Source: Tellurirhabdus rosea
Lineage (GTDB): Bacteria > Bacteroidota > Bacteroidia > Cytophagales > Spirosomataceae
Assembly (NCBI RefSeq): GCF_026278345.1
Contig: NZ_CP111085.1
Coordinates: 1,004,001-1,068,000 of the forward strand
Length of the DNA: 64,000 nt
Reading direction: 5' to 3'
Below, piece after piece: positions 51,340-58,456 of this stretch. Position numbers and translations under genes: made by a program. The notes beneath the pieces are model-generated. The model saw nothing but the letters and a program-made list of their open reading frames with translations, was not told the origin of the DNA and did not search any database. Position 1 is the first letter of the stretch. Every line of letters starts with the position of its first letter.

Positions 51340-51714
51340 TTATTGCTCACCATTCTCTGCCAGACCAACGGCTTTGATGGGCTGGACGGCCCCTTCCGTG
51401 TTGACGTCGGGCCGGTCGGAGATGGAGAATTTCTGCATGAGCGCCGCCGAAGCTTCGTTGGCGTAGGCTCCCATGCCAAACACAAAGACGCCCTTGAGTC
51501 CGTTGCTGGTCGAGATGCCGAACAACGTCATTTCATCGCCGGGGTCGGAGGTGCCTTCAAAACGGTGGAATTCATCCACGTGAAATTCGTCACTTTTAAA
51601 CTGCTTGCTGCTGCCGGTTTCTTCCAGAAAATCGCCTTTGGGGGCAAATTCGGCCGTATACCCGCGTTCCCGCAGGTCTTCCATGGCTTCCGTGAGGGTT
51701 TCAAAATGTTTCAT
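51340..51714 (-). CDS. Conserved small Bacteroidota protein
   Basis: A 124-aa cytoplasmic protein: MKHFETLTEAMEDLRERGYT, EFHVDEFHRFEGTSDPGDEM, FGISTSNGLKGVFVFGMGAY. Relatives are common in Bacteroidota and are often labelled phosphoribosylpyrophosphate synthetase, but no PRPP-loop or catalytic motif of that enzyme is present, so I do not adopt that name. The tail after ~100 is longer than in the relatives I recall. The start at 51714 is used, three codons into an upstream ATG. Confidence 0.75.
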   Translation of the reverse strand: MKHFETLTEAMEDLRERGYTAEFAPKGDFLEETGSSKQFKSDEFHVDEFHRFEGTSDPGDEMTLFGISTSNGLKGVFVFGMGAYANEASAALMQKFSISDRPDVNTEGAVQPIKAVGLAENGEQ

Positions 51715-51909
51715 AACGAACAAAATAGAGTCGGTGTATACTGTGAAACCGGGAAAGCAGGGAGATGTTTCGGCACAAAGTCGGTGTTTGGAGGCCGTTC
51801 TGTAAAATTAAGCAAACAAAAGAGGTAACAACATCTTTTATGCACGGGCCGCCGCTCTCCCGGCGGCCTCGCCTGACCATATCTTCTCCACTCCAAACTT
51901 ACACAGCGT

Positions 51910-52884
51910 ATGAAAAGAACCTGGTACTCCACGGCCTTACTCGTCACGGCAATCTCCGGCCTTACCGCCTGCGAAGACCATCCGGCCAGCCCCAACGCCG
52001 GTTTTCCGGAGCGAATCGAATTTGTGGCACCGCGCCAGTACCCCGAAGGCATTGCCTATTCGGCCCAGCTGAACCGGTTTGTCATTACGTCGCTGACGCA
52101 GGGAAAGCTGGGCACCGTGGATGTCAACGGCAAGTATGAAGACCTGATTGCCCCGCCCGAACTCATCAGCGGGGTGGGCGTTAAAGTTGCCGACGGGCGG
52201 ATTCTGGTCTGCAACAGCGACAACGGCGTTTCGACCAAAAGTTCGCCACAAACGGCCACCAAAACGGCCGAACTGCTGGTGATCAACATCGGCTCCCGCC
52301 AGTTGGAACGCCGGGTTGACCTCGACAACCTGCTGCCGAACGTCAACCACTTCGCCAACGACCTCGCCATCGCTCCTGATGGCACCGTTTACGTCACCGA
52401 TTCCTTCGCGCCGGTGGTCTACCGCGTTACCCGCGACGGGCAGGCGAGCATTCTGGTCAACGATTCCCGGTTTGCCAGCACCAGTTTTGGTCTGAACGGC
52501 ATCGTGTACCACCCGAACGGCTATCTGATCGTGGTGAAAACGAGCGAAGGCAAGCTCTTCAAAATTGACCTTCAGAACAACAACGCCATCTCGGAAGTGA
52601 GCGGCGTTACTCTTCAGGGCGGCGACGGCATGACGCTGGTCGGCAATGACCTGTACATCGTCACCGGCAGCGGCAGCCAGGTTTCGCAGGTCCGCAGCAC
52701 CAACAACTGGCAGTCGGCCTCGCTCGTGAAAAACGACACCCAGGGCTATTTCCAGGCGACCACCAACACGCCCGTGAACGGTCGCATCTACACGCTCAAC
52801 GCCCGCATCGGCGAAATCCAGCAGGCAATGGGTAACCCCGCGCTGCTGCAATCGAATAACTACAGCATTCAGGCGTTTAAGTGA
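51910..52884 (+). CDS. Beta-propeller (SMP-30/NHL-like) lipoprotein
   Basis: A 324-aa exported protein. The signal STALLVTAISGLTAC (Cys21) is a lipobox. The rest is a six- or seven-blade propeller with repeats such as YPEGIAYSAQLNRFVITSL, NDLAIAPDGTVYVTDSF and LNGIVYHPNGYLIVVK, resembling SMP-30/gluconolactonase and NHL-type propellers. The metal ligands of SMP-30 are not clear, so enzymatic activity is unproven. A convergent palindrome follows and its left arm begins within the TGA stop codon. Confidence 0.85.
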   Translation: MKRTWYSTALLVTAISGLTACEDHPASPNAGFPERIEFVAPRQYPEGIAYSAQLNRFVITSLTQGKLGTVDVNGKYEDLIAPPELISGVGVKVADGRILVCNSDNGVSTKSSPQTATKTAELLVINIGSRQLERRVDLDNLLPNVNHFANDLAIAPDGTVYVTDSFAPVVYRVTRDGQASILVNDSRFASTSFGLNGIVYHPNGYLIVVKTSEGKLFKIDLQNNNAISEVSGVTLQGGDGMTLVGNDLYIVTGSGSQVSQVRSTNNWQSASLVKNDTQGYFQATTNTPVNGRIYTLNARIGEIQQAMGNPALLQSNNYSIQAFK

Positions 52885-52983
52885 ATGATTGAATTTTGAA
52901 TGATTGAATGATTGATTGGCTCCGCCAGTTTCTGCATTGATGCGGAGCCAATCAATTATTCAATCGTTCAAAATTCAATCATT
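52884..52983. repeat. Convergent intergenic palindrome, 42-nt arms
   Basis: Arms 52884-52925 and 52942-52983 pair over 42 nt with two mismatches and a 16-nt loop. The core GGCTCCGC/GCGGAGCC is the fully paired C-G form. It begins on the last base of the plus-strand stop codon and ends on the first base of the minus-strand stop codon, filling the gap exactly. Confidence 0.95.
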
Positions 52984-53630
52984 TACAAAACCTTCACCAT
53001 AATATCCTTATAAAGCACCTTGCTGGCCGGGTCGTGGCCCTGGATGGCGATGGTGCCGTGGTTCAGCACTTTCCGGACGCTGCCTCCTTTGCGGTCGGGG
53101 TTGGTGGCTTCGGTGTATTCGTTAATGACTTTGTCGTTGACCTTGATCGTCACCTTGTTGTCTTTCACGATGATGTGCTGGGTGTACCACTCGTTGTCTT
53201 TTACAAACACGTCCCGCACGTCCTGAAAAGCGTAAACGCTGCCCGTTTTCCGCCAGTCTTCGTGGGTCTGGTTCACCTGAATTTCGTGCCCGACGTTCGG
53301 CCAGCCTTTTTCCTGGTAAGCCGTGTGAATGAACATGCCGGAGTTGGCCCCGGGTGCCGTTTTGATGGTCGCTTTCCACTCAAAATTCTTGAAATCGTGG
53401 TTACCGATAGGGCCTTCGTAGAACAGGTGGGCCCGTTCGCCGTAAACGACCAGCGCGCCGTCCTGAATGGTGAAGGTGGACGGATTTTCGGCGGCTTTCC
53501 AGCCGGTAAAGGTCTTGCCGTCAAATATGCGAACCCAGCCGTCTTTGGTAGCCGACGAGTTTGTGTTTTTGGAACCGGCGCAACCGGCCAGCAGGGCGGT
53601 TGCCATCAGGAAGGTAAACAGGCGTTTCAT
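52983..53630 (-). CDS. DUF1080 (3-keto-disaccharide hydrolase-like) lipoprotein
   Basis: A 215-aa lipoprotein: signal MKRLFTFLMATALLAGCAG with Cys17. The DUF1080 beta-jelly-roll follows with WVRIFDGKTFTGWKAAEN (~33-50), DFKNFEWKATIKTAPGANSGMFI (~84-106), VGHEIQVNQTHE and AIQGHDPASKVLYKDIMVK. Family members act on glycosides, including 3-keto sugars. The ATG at 53628-53630 gives a proper signal; upstream in-frame residues are arginine-rich and unlike a signal. Its stop codon abuts a palindrome. Confidence 0.9.
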   Translation of the reverse strand: MKRLFTFLMATALLAGCAGSKNTNSSATKDGWVRIFDGKTFTGWKAAENPSTFTIQDGALVVYGERAHLFYEGPIGNHDFKNFEWKATIKTAPGANSGMFIHTAYQEKGWPNVGHEIQVNQTHEDWRKTGSVYAFQDVRDVFVKDNEWYTQHIIVKDNKVTIKVNDKVINEYTEATNPDRKGGSVRKVLNHGTIAIQGHDPASKVLYKDIMVKVL

Positions 53631-53822
53631 GGGATACGGAATTGTTTTGTCATCTGCCGATAGGAAGGAACAGGACCGTCGATTATACTCAATCCGCGGC
53701 CTCAATCCGGCGACCTTCTTACGACCTGAAAGTGCGTTCTGATTCGTTCGGGATCGCGGGGTTGCCGTTGATAAGCCAGGAGCAATTGCGTTCTGCACAG
53801 CCGTTCAGGTTGATAGCCCCGG

Positions 53823-55322
53823 TTAACCGAGCCGCCGCTCGCGCCATTTGCTCTTTTGCGTCACCACTTCCCCCGCCGCGGCTTTTCCTTTCGGCTTGCC
53901 GGTTTCGAGCAGGTAGGCCGCCAGAGCCGCCGCCAGTCGGGTTTCGGTAGCATCCCCCGTTTGCTGCAGCATTTCGGGCGTGAAATACCGCTGCACAAAA
54001 TGCGTGTCGAACTGGCCGCTGCGGAAGGCTTCGTGCTCCATCACAAAGCGGCAGAACGGCAGGGTCGTCTGCACCCCGGAAATCTGGTATTCGTCGATCG
54101 CCCGGATCATTTTTTCGATGGCTTCCTCGCGGGTGGCTCCGTAGGTGATGAGTTTGGCGATCATCGGGTCGTAGAAGATCGGGATGGTCATGCCTTCCTC
54201 AAAGCCGTCGTCCAGACGAACGCCGTTGCCCTGCGGCCGGACATACGTGTGCAGCGTCCCGACGTCGGGCAGGAAGTTGTTGGCCGGGTCTTCGGCGTAG
54301 ACGCGGACCTCCACGGCATGGCCTTTGATTTCCAGCGCCTCCTGTCTGATTTCCAGTGGCTTGCCTTCGGCAATGTAAATCATCTGCTTCACCAGGTCAA
54401 TGCCCGTAATCTGCTCGGTGACAGGGTGCTCGACCTGGAGGCGGGTGTTCATTTCCAGGAAATAAAAATTCAGTTGGTCGTCCACGATAAATTCGACGGT
54501 CCCGGCCCCGTAGTAACCACAGGCACGGGCCACGTCCACCGCGCAGCGGCCCATTTCGGCCCGGATCTGGGGCGTCAGGATGGCCGAGGGGGCTTCTTCG
54601 ACCACTTTCTGGTGCCGCCGCTGCACCGAACATTCCCGCTCGAAGAGGTGAATGATGTTGCCGTGCTGGTCGCCAAGCACCTGAATCTCCACGTGCCGGG
54701 GCGAGGTAACGTACTTTTCGATAAACACCGACCCGTCGCCGAAAGCGGAAATGGCTTCGCTGACGGCCCGGTCCATGCCTTCGTCGAACTCTTCTTCCCG
54801 CTCGACGATCCGCATGCCTTTGCCGCCGCCGCCCGCGCTGGCCTTGATCAGAATCGGGTAACCGATCTGGGCCGCCGTCCGTTTGGCCTCCCCGCGGTCC
54901 ATGATGGCATCCGGCGTGCCGGGCACCATCGGAATGTTGTACGCCGCCACGGCCGCCTTGGCGCCGAGCTTGCTGCCCATGATTTCGATGGCTTCGGGCG
55001 ACGGGCCGACAAAGATCAGTCCCGCCTCGCGGACCAGCCGGGCAAAAGCCGCATTTTCGGACAAAAAGCCGTACCCGGGATGAATCGCGTCGACGTTGAG
55101 TTTGCGGCACACGTCGATGATGACGTCGGCTTTCAGATACGACTCTGCGGAAGGTGCCGGACCGACACACACCGCTTCGTCGGCGTACCGGACGTGGGGC
55201 GACAGCCGGTCGGCTTCGCTGTAAATGGCAACGGTCCGGATGCCCATTTCGCGGGCCGTACGCATCACGCGCAGCGCAATTTCGCCCCGGTTGGCGACGA
55301 GAAGTTTCCTGATTTTGGTCAT
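53823..55322 (-). CDS. accC: Acyl-CoA carboxylase biotin carboxylase subunit
   Basis: A 499-aa ATP-grasp enzyme carboxylating biotin. KLLVANRGEIALRVMRTARE (~6-25), HPGYGFLSENAAFA, the glycine-rich KASAGGGGKGMRIVE (~158-172), SVQRRHQKVVEEAPS, and FLEMNTRLQVEHPVTEQITGID (~283-304; catalytic Glu/Arg) are all intact. A ~50-residue extension after the core (~450-499) is common in propionyl/acetyl-CoA carboxylase subunits of this phylum. No biotin carrier or carboxyltransferase gene is adjacent, so it could serve either enzyme. The ATG at 55320-55322 is chosen; the upstream in-frame ATG adds 24 nonconserved residues. Confidence 0.93.
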   Translation of the reverse strand: MTKIRKLLVANRGEIALRVMRTAREMGIRTVAIYSEADRLSPHVRYADEAVCVGPAPSAESYLKADVIIDVCRKLNVDAIHPGYGFLSENAAFARLVREAGLIFVGPSPEAIEIMGSKLGAKAAVAAYNIPMVPGTPDAIMDRGEAKRTAAQIGYPILIKASAGGGGKGMRIVEREEEFDEGMDRAVSEAISAFGDGSVFIEKYVTSPRHVEIQVLGDQHGNIIHLFERECSVQRRHQKVVEEAPSAILTPQIRAEMGRCAVDVARACGYYGAGTVEFIVDDQLNFYFLEMNTRLQVEHPVTEQITGIDLVKQMIYIAEGKPLEIRQEALEIKGHAVEVRVYAEDPANNFLPDVGTLHTYVRPQGNGVRLDDGFEEGMTIPIFYDPMIAKLITYGATREEAIEKMIRAIDEYQISGVQTTLPFCRFVMEHEAFRSGQFDTHFVQRYFTPEMLQQTGDATETRLAAALAAYLLETGKPKGKAAAGEVVTQKSKWRERRLG

Positions 55323-55435
55323 GGGTTTGGGGTCTGGCCCGGTTACCGCAGGCGAAAGGGGCCCGGAATCAGCCAAAAATTTTAATGTCGTCAAAAATAA
55401 CTTTCATCCCCGGAATTTCAATTCGAGTCTGTAGA

Positions 55436-55466
55436 TTTGCCCTTAAGTGAATTTCACTTACTTTTG
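55436..55466 (+). promoter_or_regulatory. Strong Bacteroidota promoter with palindromic spacer
   Basis: TTTG (55436-55439), a 19-nt spacer, and TACTTTTG (55459-55466) match the -33/-7 consensus exactly. The spacer holds the perfect palindrome AAGTGAATTTCACTT (55445-55459; 7-bp arms), which overlaps the first base of the -7 box. This is where a dimeric repressor would block polymerase. The promoter should serve the alpha-oxoamine synthase, ~50 nt downstream. Confidence 0.82.
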
Positions 55467-55516
55467 CACTTATCACAATAAAATTCTCATTATAAACCGA
55501 TAAAACAGGCTATAAA

Positions 55517-56788
55517 GTGGATTTATTCGAGAAATTACGCAGCAATTTAGGCCCTATCGGCTCTTATTCTCAGGCACTCAAAGGACACCATTATTTCGCA
55601 TTTCCGAAGCTGGAAGGCGAATTGGGACCGCATATGACCTTTCGGGGACGGGAAGTTCTCAACTGGAGTCTGAACAACTACCTTGGTCTCGCCAATCATC
55701 CGGAAGTCCGTCAGGTAGACGCGGAAGCGTCAGCGCAGTGGGGTCTGGCCTATCCGATGGGTGCCCGCATGATGTCCGGGAACTCCGACCTGCACGAGCA
55801 TTTCGAAAAAGAACTCGCCGAATTCGTCGGCAAAGAAGACGCCTTCCTGCTGAACTACGGCTACCAGGGCGTCATGTCGGCCATTGAGGCGGTCGTTGAC
55901 CACCGCGACGTCATTGTGTACGATGCCGAATGCCACGCCTGTCTGATCGACGGTATTCGCCTCCACAAAGCGAAGATGGGCGAATATTATAAATTCAACC
56001 ACAACGATATCGAAAGCCTCGAAAAGAACCTGATCCGGGCCACTAAGAAAGCCGAAGAAAAAGGCGGCGGCATTCTGGTGATTACGGAAGGGGTGTTCGG
56101 CATGTCGGGCAAAGTCGGCGCGCTGAAAGAAATCGTGGACCTGAAACAGAAATACGAATTCAAGCTGCTGGTCGACGACGCGCACGGCTTCGGTACGATG
56201 GGCGCAACCGGCGCGGGTGTCGGCGAAATGCAGGGTTGTCAGGACGGCATCGACCTGTACTTCTCGACCTTCGCCAAGTCGATGGCCGCCATCGGTGCTT
56301 TCATCGCCGGCGACCACGACATCATCATGTACCTGAAGTACAACATGCGCTCGCAGACCTACGCCAAGGCCCTGCCGATGCCGTATGTGGTCGGTGGCCT
56401 GAAACGCCTGGAACTGATCAAAACCCGCCCCGAACTGCGCGAAAAGCTGTGGGAGAACGTACGCGCCCTGCAGAACGGTCTGCGTGAGCGGGGTTTCAAC
56501 ATCGGCGATACCACTTCGCCGGTCACGCCGGTGCTGATGCAAAGCGACGGCGGCGTTCCGGAAGTGACGGCGCTGGTACGGGACATGCGCGAAAACCACG
56601 GCATTTTCTGTTCGATCGTGGTGTACCCGGTGGTTCCGAAAGGCGTGGTGATGCTGCGGATCATTCCGACGGCCGCGCACACCCTGGAAGACGTCGAATT
56701 CACGCTGAACGCCTTCTCGGACGTAGCCCGGAAGCTTTCGGAAGGCTTCTACCGCCAGACCGAACTAGCCACGGCCCCGACCGCCTGA
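55517..56788 (+). CDS. Alpha-oxoamine synthase, serine palmitoyltransferase-like
   Basis: A 423-aa PLP enzyme. NWSLNNYLGLANHPEVR (~48-64), FLLNYGYQGVMSAIEAVV (~114-131), LLVDDAHGFGTMGATGAG (~217-234) and the PLP lysine Lys254 in STFAKSMAAIGAF define the alpha-oxoamine synthase family. The sequence fits serine palmitoyltransferase-like proteins of Bacteroidota, which make sphingolipids; cysteate acyltransferases that make sulfonolipids look similar. It is longer than KBL or BioF. The start is GTG. Its promoter has an operator-like palindrome; a strong terminator follows. Confidence 0.85.
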   Translation: MDLFEKLRSNLGPIGSYSQALKGHHYFAFPKLEGELGPHMTFRGREVLNWSLNNYLGLANHPEVRQVDAEASAQWGLAYPMGARMMSGNSDLHEHFEKELAEFVGKEDAFLLNYGYQGVMSAIEAVVDHRDVIVYDAECHACLIDGIRLHKAKMGEYYKFNHNDIESLEKNLIRATKKAEEKGGGILVITEGVFGMSGKVGALKEIVDLKQKYEFKLLVDDAHGFGTMGATGAGVGEMQGCQDGIDLYFSTFAKSMAAIGAFIAGDHDIIMYLKYNMRSQTYAKALPMPYVVGGLKRLELIKTRPELREKLWENVRALQNGLRERGFNIGDTTSPVTPVLMQSDGGVPEVTALVRDMRENHGIFCSIVVYPVVPKGVVMLRIIPTAAHTLEDVEFTLNAFSDVARKLSEGFYRQTELATAPTA

Positions 56789-56812
56789 TTAGGACAAAAC
56801 AAAGATTGAGCC

Positions 56813-56861
56813 GGTGGCTCGCACCCGGGATTCGGATTCCGGTGCGAGCCACCTTTTTTTT
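56813..56861 (+). terminator. Rho-independent terminator of the alpha-oxoamine synthase gene
   Basis: Perfect 13-bp arms GGTGGCTCGCACC (56813-56825) and GGTGCGAGCCACC (56841-56853) around a 15-nt loop, followed by eight T residues. It lies 25 nt after the stop codon. Confidence 0.93.
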
Positions 56862-56973
56862 ATCGGTCAGGCCCAAAAAATCCGCAAATTCCGCTAAAAA
56901 AGCCCACTCGTTGACCACTGCCTAATGAAAAAGCTTTTTTTTGGACTTTTCCTTTGATTTTTTTACCTGTCTA

Positions 56974-57004
56974 CTTGCGCTGTTTCATATAATGCGTATA
57001 TTTC
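56974..57004 (+). promoter_or_regulatory. Promoter of the histone H1-like gene
   Basis: CTTG (56974-56977), a 19-nt spacer and TATATTTC (56997-57004) match TTTG-N19-TAnnTTTG with one mismatch in each box. The region is AT-rich and has several G/A-rich repeats (GGCGTTTTAAGGCG) just before the gene, 67 nt upstream of the ATG. Confidence 0.65.
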
Positions 57005-57070
57005 GCAAAAAGCGCGATTTTTAGGCGTTTTAAGGCGTTTTTTCATTCACTTAAACCCATACGTATCGAT

Positions 57071-57256
57071 ATGGCACGTTTCGATGAGATCAAGAATCTG
57101 GTAATGTCACTGGAATCAGATTTTGAAAAATTCTACGAGAAAGGCAACCAGGCTGCGGGCACCCGCGTTCGCAAAGGCATGCAGGACCTGAAGACCCTTG
57201 CTCAGGAAATCCGTTCGGAAGTTCAGGATAAGAAAAACTCTACGGAGAAAGCCTAA
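57071..57256 (+). CDS. Histone H1-like DNA-binding protein
   Basis: A 61-aa basic protein: MARFDEIKNLVMSLESDFEK, FYEKGNQAAGTRVRKGMQDL, KTLAQEIRSEVQDKKNSTEK. It matches the Bacteroidota histone H1 (Hc1-like) family, which are small helical proteins with a conserved ARF..IKxLxxSLExDFEKFYxKGNQAAGTRVRKGMQ core. They bind and compact DNA. The Lys-rich tail of chlamydial Hc1 is short here. It has its own promoter and a strong terminator, suggesting a highly expressed monocistronic gene. Confidence 0.92.
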   Translation: MARFDEIKNLVMSLESDFEKFYEKGNQAAGTRVRKGMQDLKTLAQEIRSEVQDKKNSTEKA

Positions 57257-57270
57257 TCCTCCCGACTCAA

Positions 57271-57304
57271 TCAAAAAGGCGACCCGCTCGGGTCGCCTTT
57301 TTGA
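57271..57304. terminator. Terminator after the histone H1-like gene
   Basis: Perfect 15-bp arms TCAAAAAGGCGACCC (57271-57285) and GGGTCGCCTTTTTGA (57290-57304) around GCTC, with A and T runs. It can act in both directions between the histone gene and the convergent MaoC gene. Confidence 0.93.
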
Positions 57305-57339
57305 TTTTCCCCGGTCAGGGTCTGTGACCGCTGACGGGG

Positions 57340-57753
57340 TTATTGAATCTTTTCCCGGTGCATCAGCGTCGCGATACCCCGCGTAGTGACCTTTCCCGTT
57401 TGCAGGTCCTTCAGTTCGCCCTGGATGTCGGCCGTGTGCTTGTCGGAATTAATGGAAATCACCGTAAAAACCGCTTCGTAATCCGTATCGACGAACATCG
57501 GCCGCAGAAATTCCAGCGTCTGCTTCAGGTAGACCGATCCATATCCCGGAAATTCGGTTCCCAGTACTTTCGTAAAAATGCTGGCGCCCAGCATACCGTG
57601 GATGATCGGTCGTTTGAAGGGCGTCTGGGCCGCGTATTCGGCATCGAGGTGAAGCGGGTTATTATCGCCGGTCACGCGGGCGAACTCTTCTACATCGGCC
57701 TGTGAAAACCGGAAGCGGTGCGTGTGCACGGCATTGACAGAAATTGGCGTCAT
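57340..57753 (-). CDS. MaoC-like hotdog dehydratase
   Basis: A 137-aa (R)-enoyl-CoA hydratase-like protein. FSQADVEEFARVTGDNNPLH (~14-33) followed by LDAEYAAQTPFKRPIIHGML (~34-53) is the hydratase-2 motif with catalytic Asp and His, and LEFLRPMFVDTDYEAVFTV is the second conserved strand. The ATG at 57751-57753 is used; the upstream in-frame ATG adds 40 residues overlapping the next gene's promoter region. Such enzymes act on (R)-3-hydroxyacyl thioesters in fatty acid or polyhydroxyalkanoate metabolism. Confidence 0.88.
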   Translation of the reverse strand: MTPISVNAVHTHRFRFSQADVEEFARVTGDNNPLHLDAEYAAQTPFKRPIIHGMLGASIFTKVLGTEFPGYGSVYLKQTLEFLRPMFVDTDYEAVFTVISINSDKHTADIQGELKDLQTGKVTTRGIATLMHREKIQ

Positions 57754-57842
57754 GAATCTGGAGTTGAAACGGCAAAAATACAGGTTTGCCGGTAATTCTG
57801 GTTCTGCTGGCGGTGCGACGGAAAAGGGTTCACCCGTACCCG

Positions 57843-58274
57843 TCAGCTGGAATGATCGCTTACAATCACCCATTTCCCACCGATTTTCTGCCAGAGCAGC
57901 GTAAACGAACCGCCGACATCGCCGATCTGGGGCCGGGTCAGGTGCCAGCGGCCAATGACGTAGGCCGCACCTTTGGCCGGAAACGTCAGGCGGAGAATGT
58001 CAAACTTGAGCGTACCCATCGAAGCCCGGTCGGGATAGCGCTTGCGGTAGTTGGAAAGCGTGGCGTCGTACCCGTAGGTCACGCCGACCTTGCCCACAAA
58101 CGTCAGGGAGTCCGACTTCCAGTAGCCGTTCATGAAGGCGTCGACGTTGCCGGCGTTCCAGTCAGCAATCTGCCGGTTCAAAATGCCCAGAATGGCTTTC
58201 CGGTCTTGTGGCGACTGCGCCAGGGCGGTGTAAAAAGTGAAAAGACAAAGGAAAAGACAGGCGATTCGTTTCAT
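57843..58274 (-). CDS. SnoaL/DUF4440-like secreted protein
   Basis: A 143-aa protein with a signal peptide (~1-19, YTALAQ). The NTF2/SnoaL-like cone fold follows: ILGILNRQIADWNAGNVDAF (~28-47), GYWKSDSLTFVGKVGVTYGY and a C-terminal beta-sheet ending GGKWVIVSDHSS. DUF4440 proteins are diverse and often of unknown activity. It lies upstream of the MaoC gene on the same strand, with 89 nt between them that hold nothing else. Confidence 0.83.
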   Translation of the reverse strand: MKRIACLFLCLFTFYTALAQSPQDRKAILGILNRQIADWNAGNVDAFMNGYWKSDSLTFVGKVGVTYGYDATLSNYRKRYPDRASMGTLKFDILRLTFPAKGAAYVIGRWHLTRPQIGDVGGSFTLLWQKIGGKWVIVSDHSS

Positions 58275-58340
58275 TTTTGTGGGGAAATAGTTGGAACTTT
58301 AGGCCGGTGAAAAGGCTGGCTTGCAGCCCAAACTTACAAA

Positions 58341-58454
58341 ATGAACCGAATTCGCAAATTTTACGAAGACTATAAACCTTACATCTTTTCCGACGGCTGG
58401 TATTACGTCTTCATTATCCTCTTCATCCTCCTTCTGTTCGTTTTCTTCTCCTGA
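58341..58454 (+). CDS. Tiny membrane protein, 37 aa, before the lipid kinase
   Basis: An ORF of 37 codons, ATG at 58341 and TGA two bases before the GTG of the lipid kinase. MNRIRKFYEDYKPYIFSDGW, then a single long hydrophobic helix YYVFIIL to VFFS. Basic residues before the helix suggest an N-in anchor. The tight spacing to the kinase implies translational coupling, and the base composition matches coding DNA. It is too short for standard gene-finding cut-offs. The function is unknown. Confidence 0.65.
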   Translation: MNRIRKFYEDYKPYIFSDGWYYVFIILFILLLFVFFS

Positions 58455-58456
58455 AC

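Noticed and set aside
51340-51714. Naming the 124-aa protein phosphoribosylpyrophosphate synthetase
   Set aside because: Relatives often carry this label, but the sequence has no PRPP-binding loop or catalytic motif and is far too short for that enzyme.
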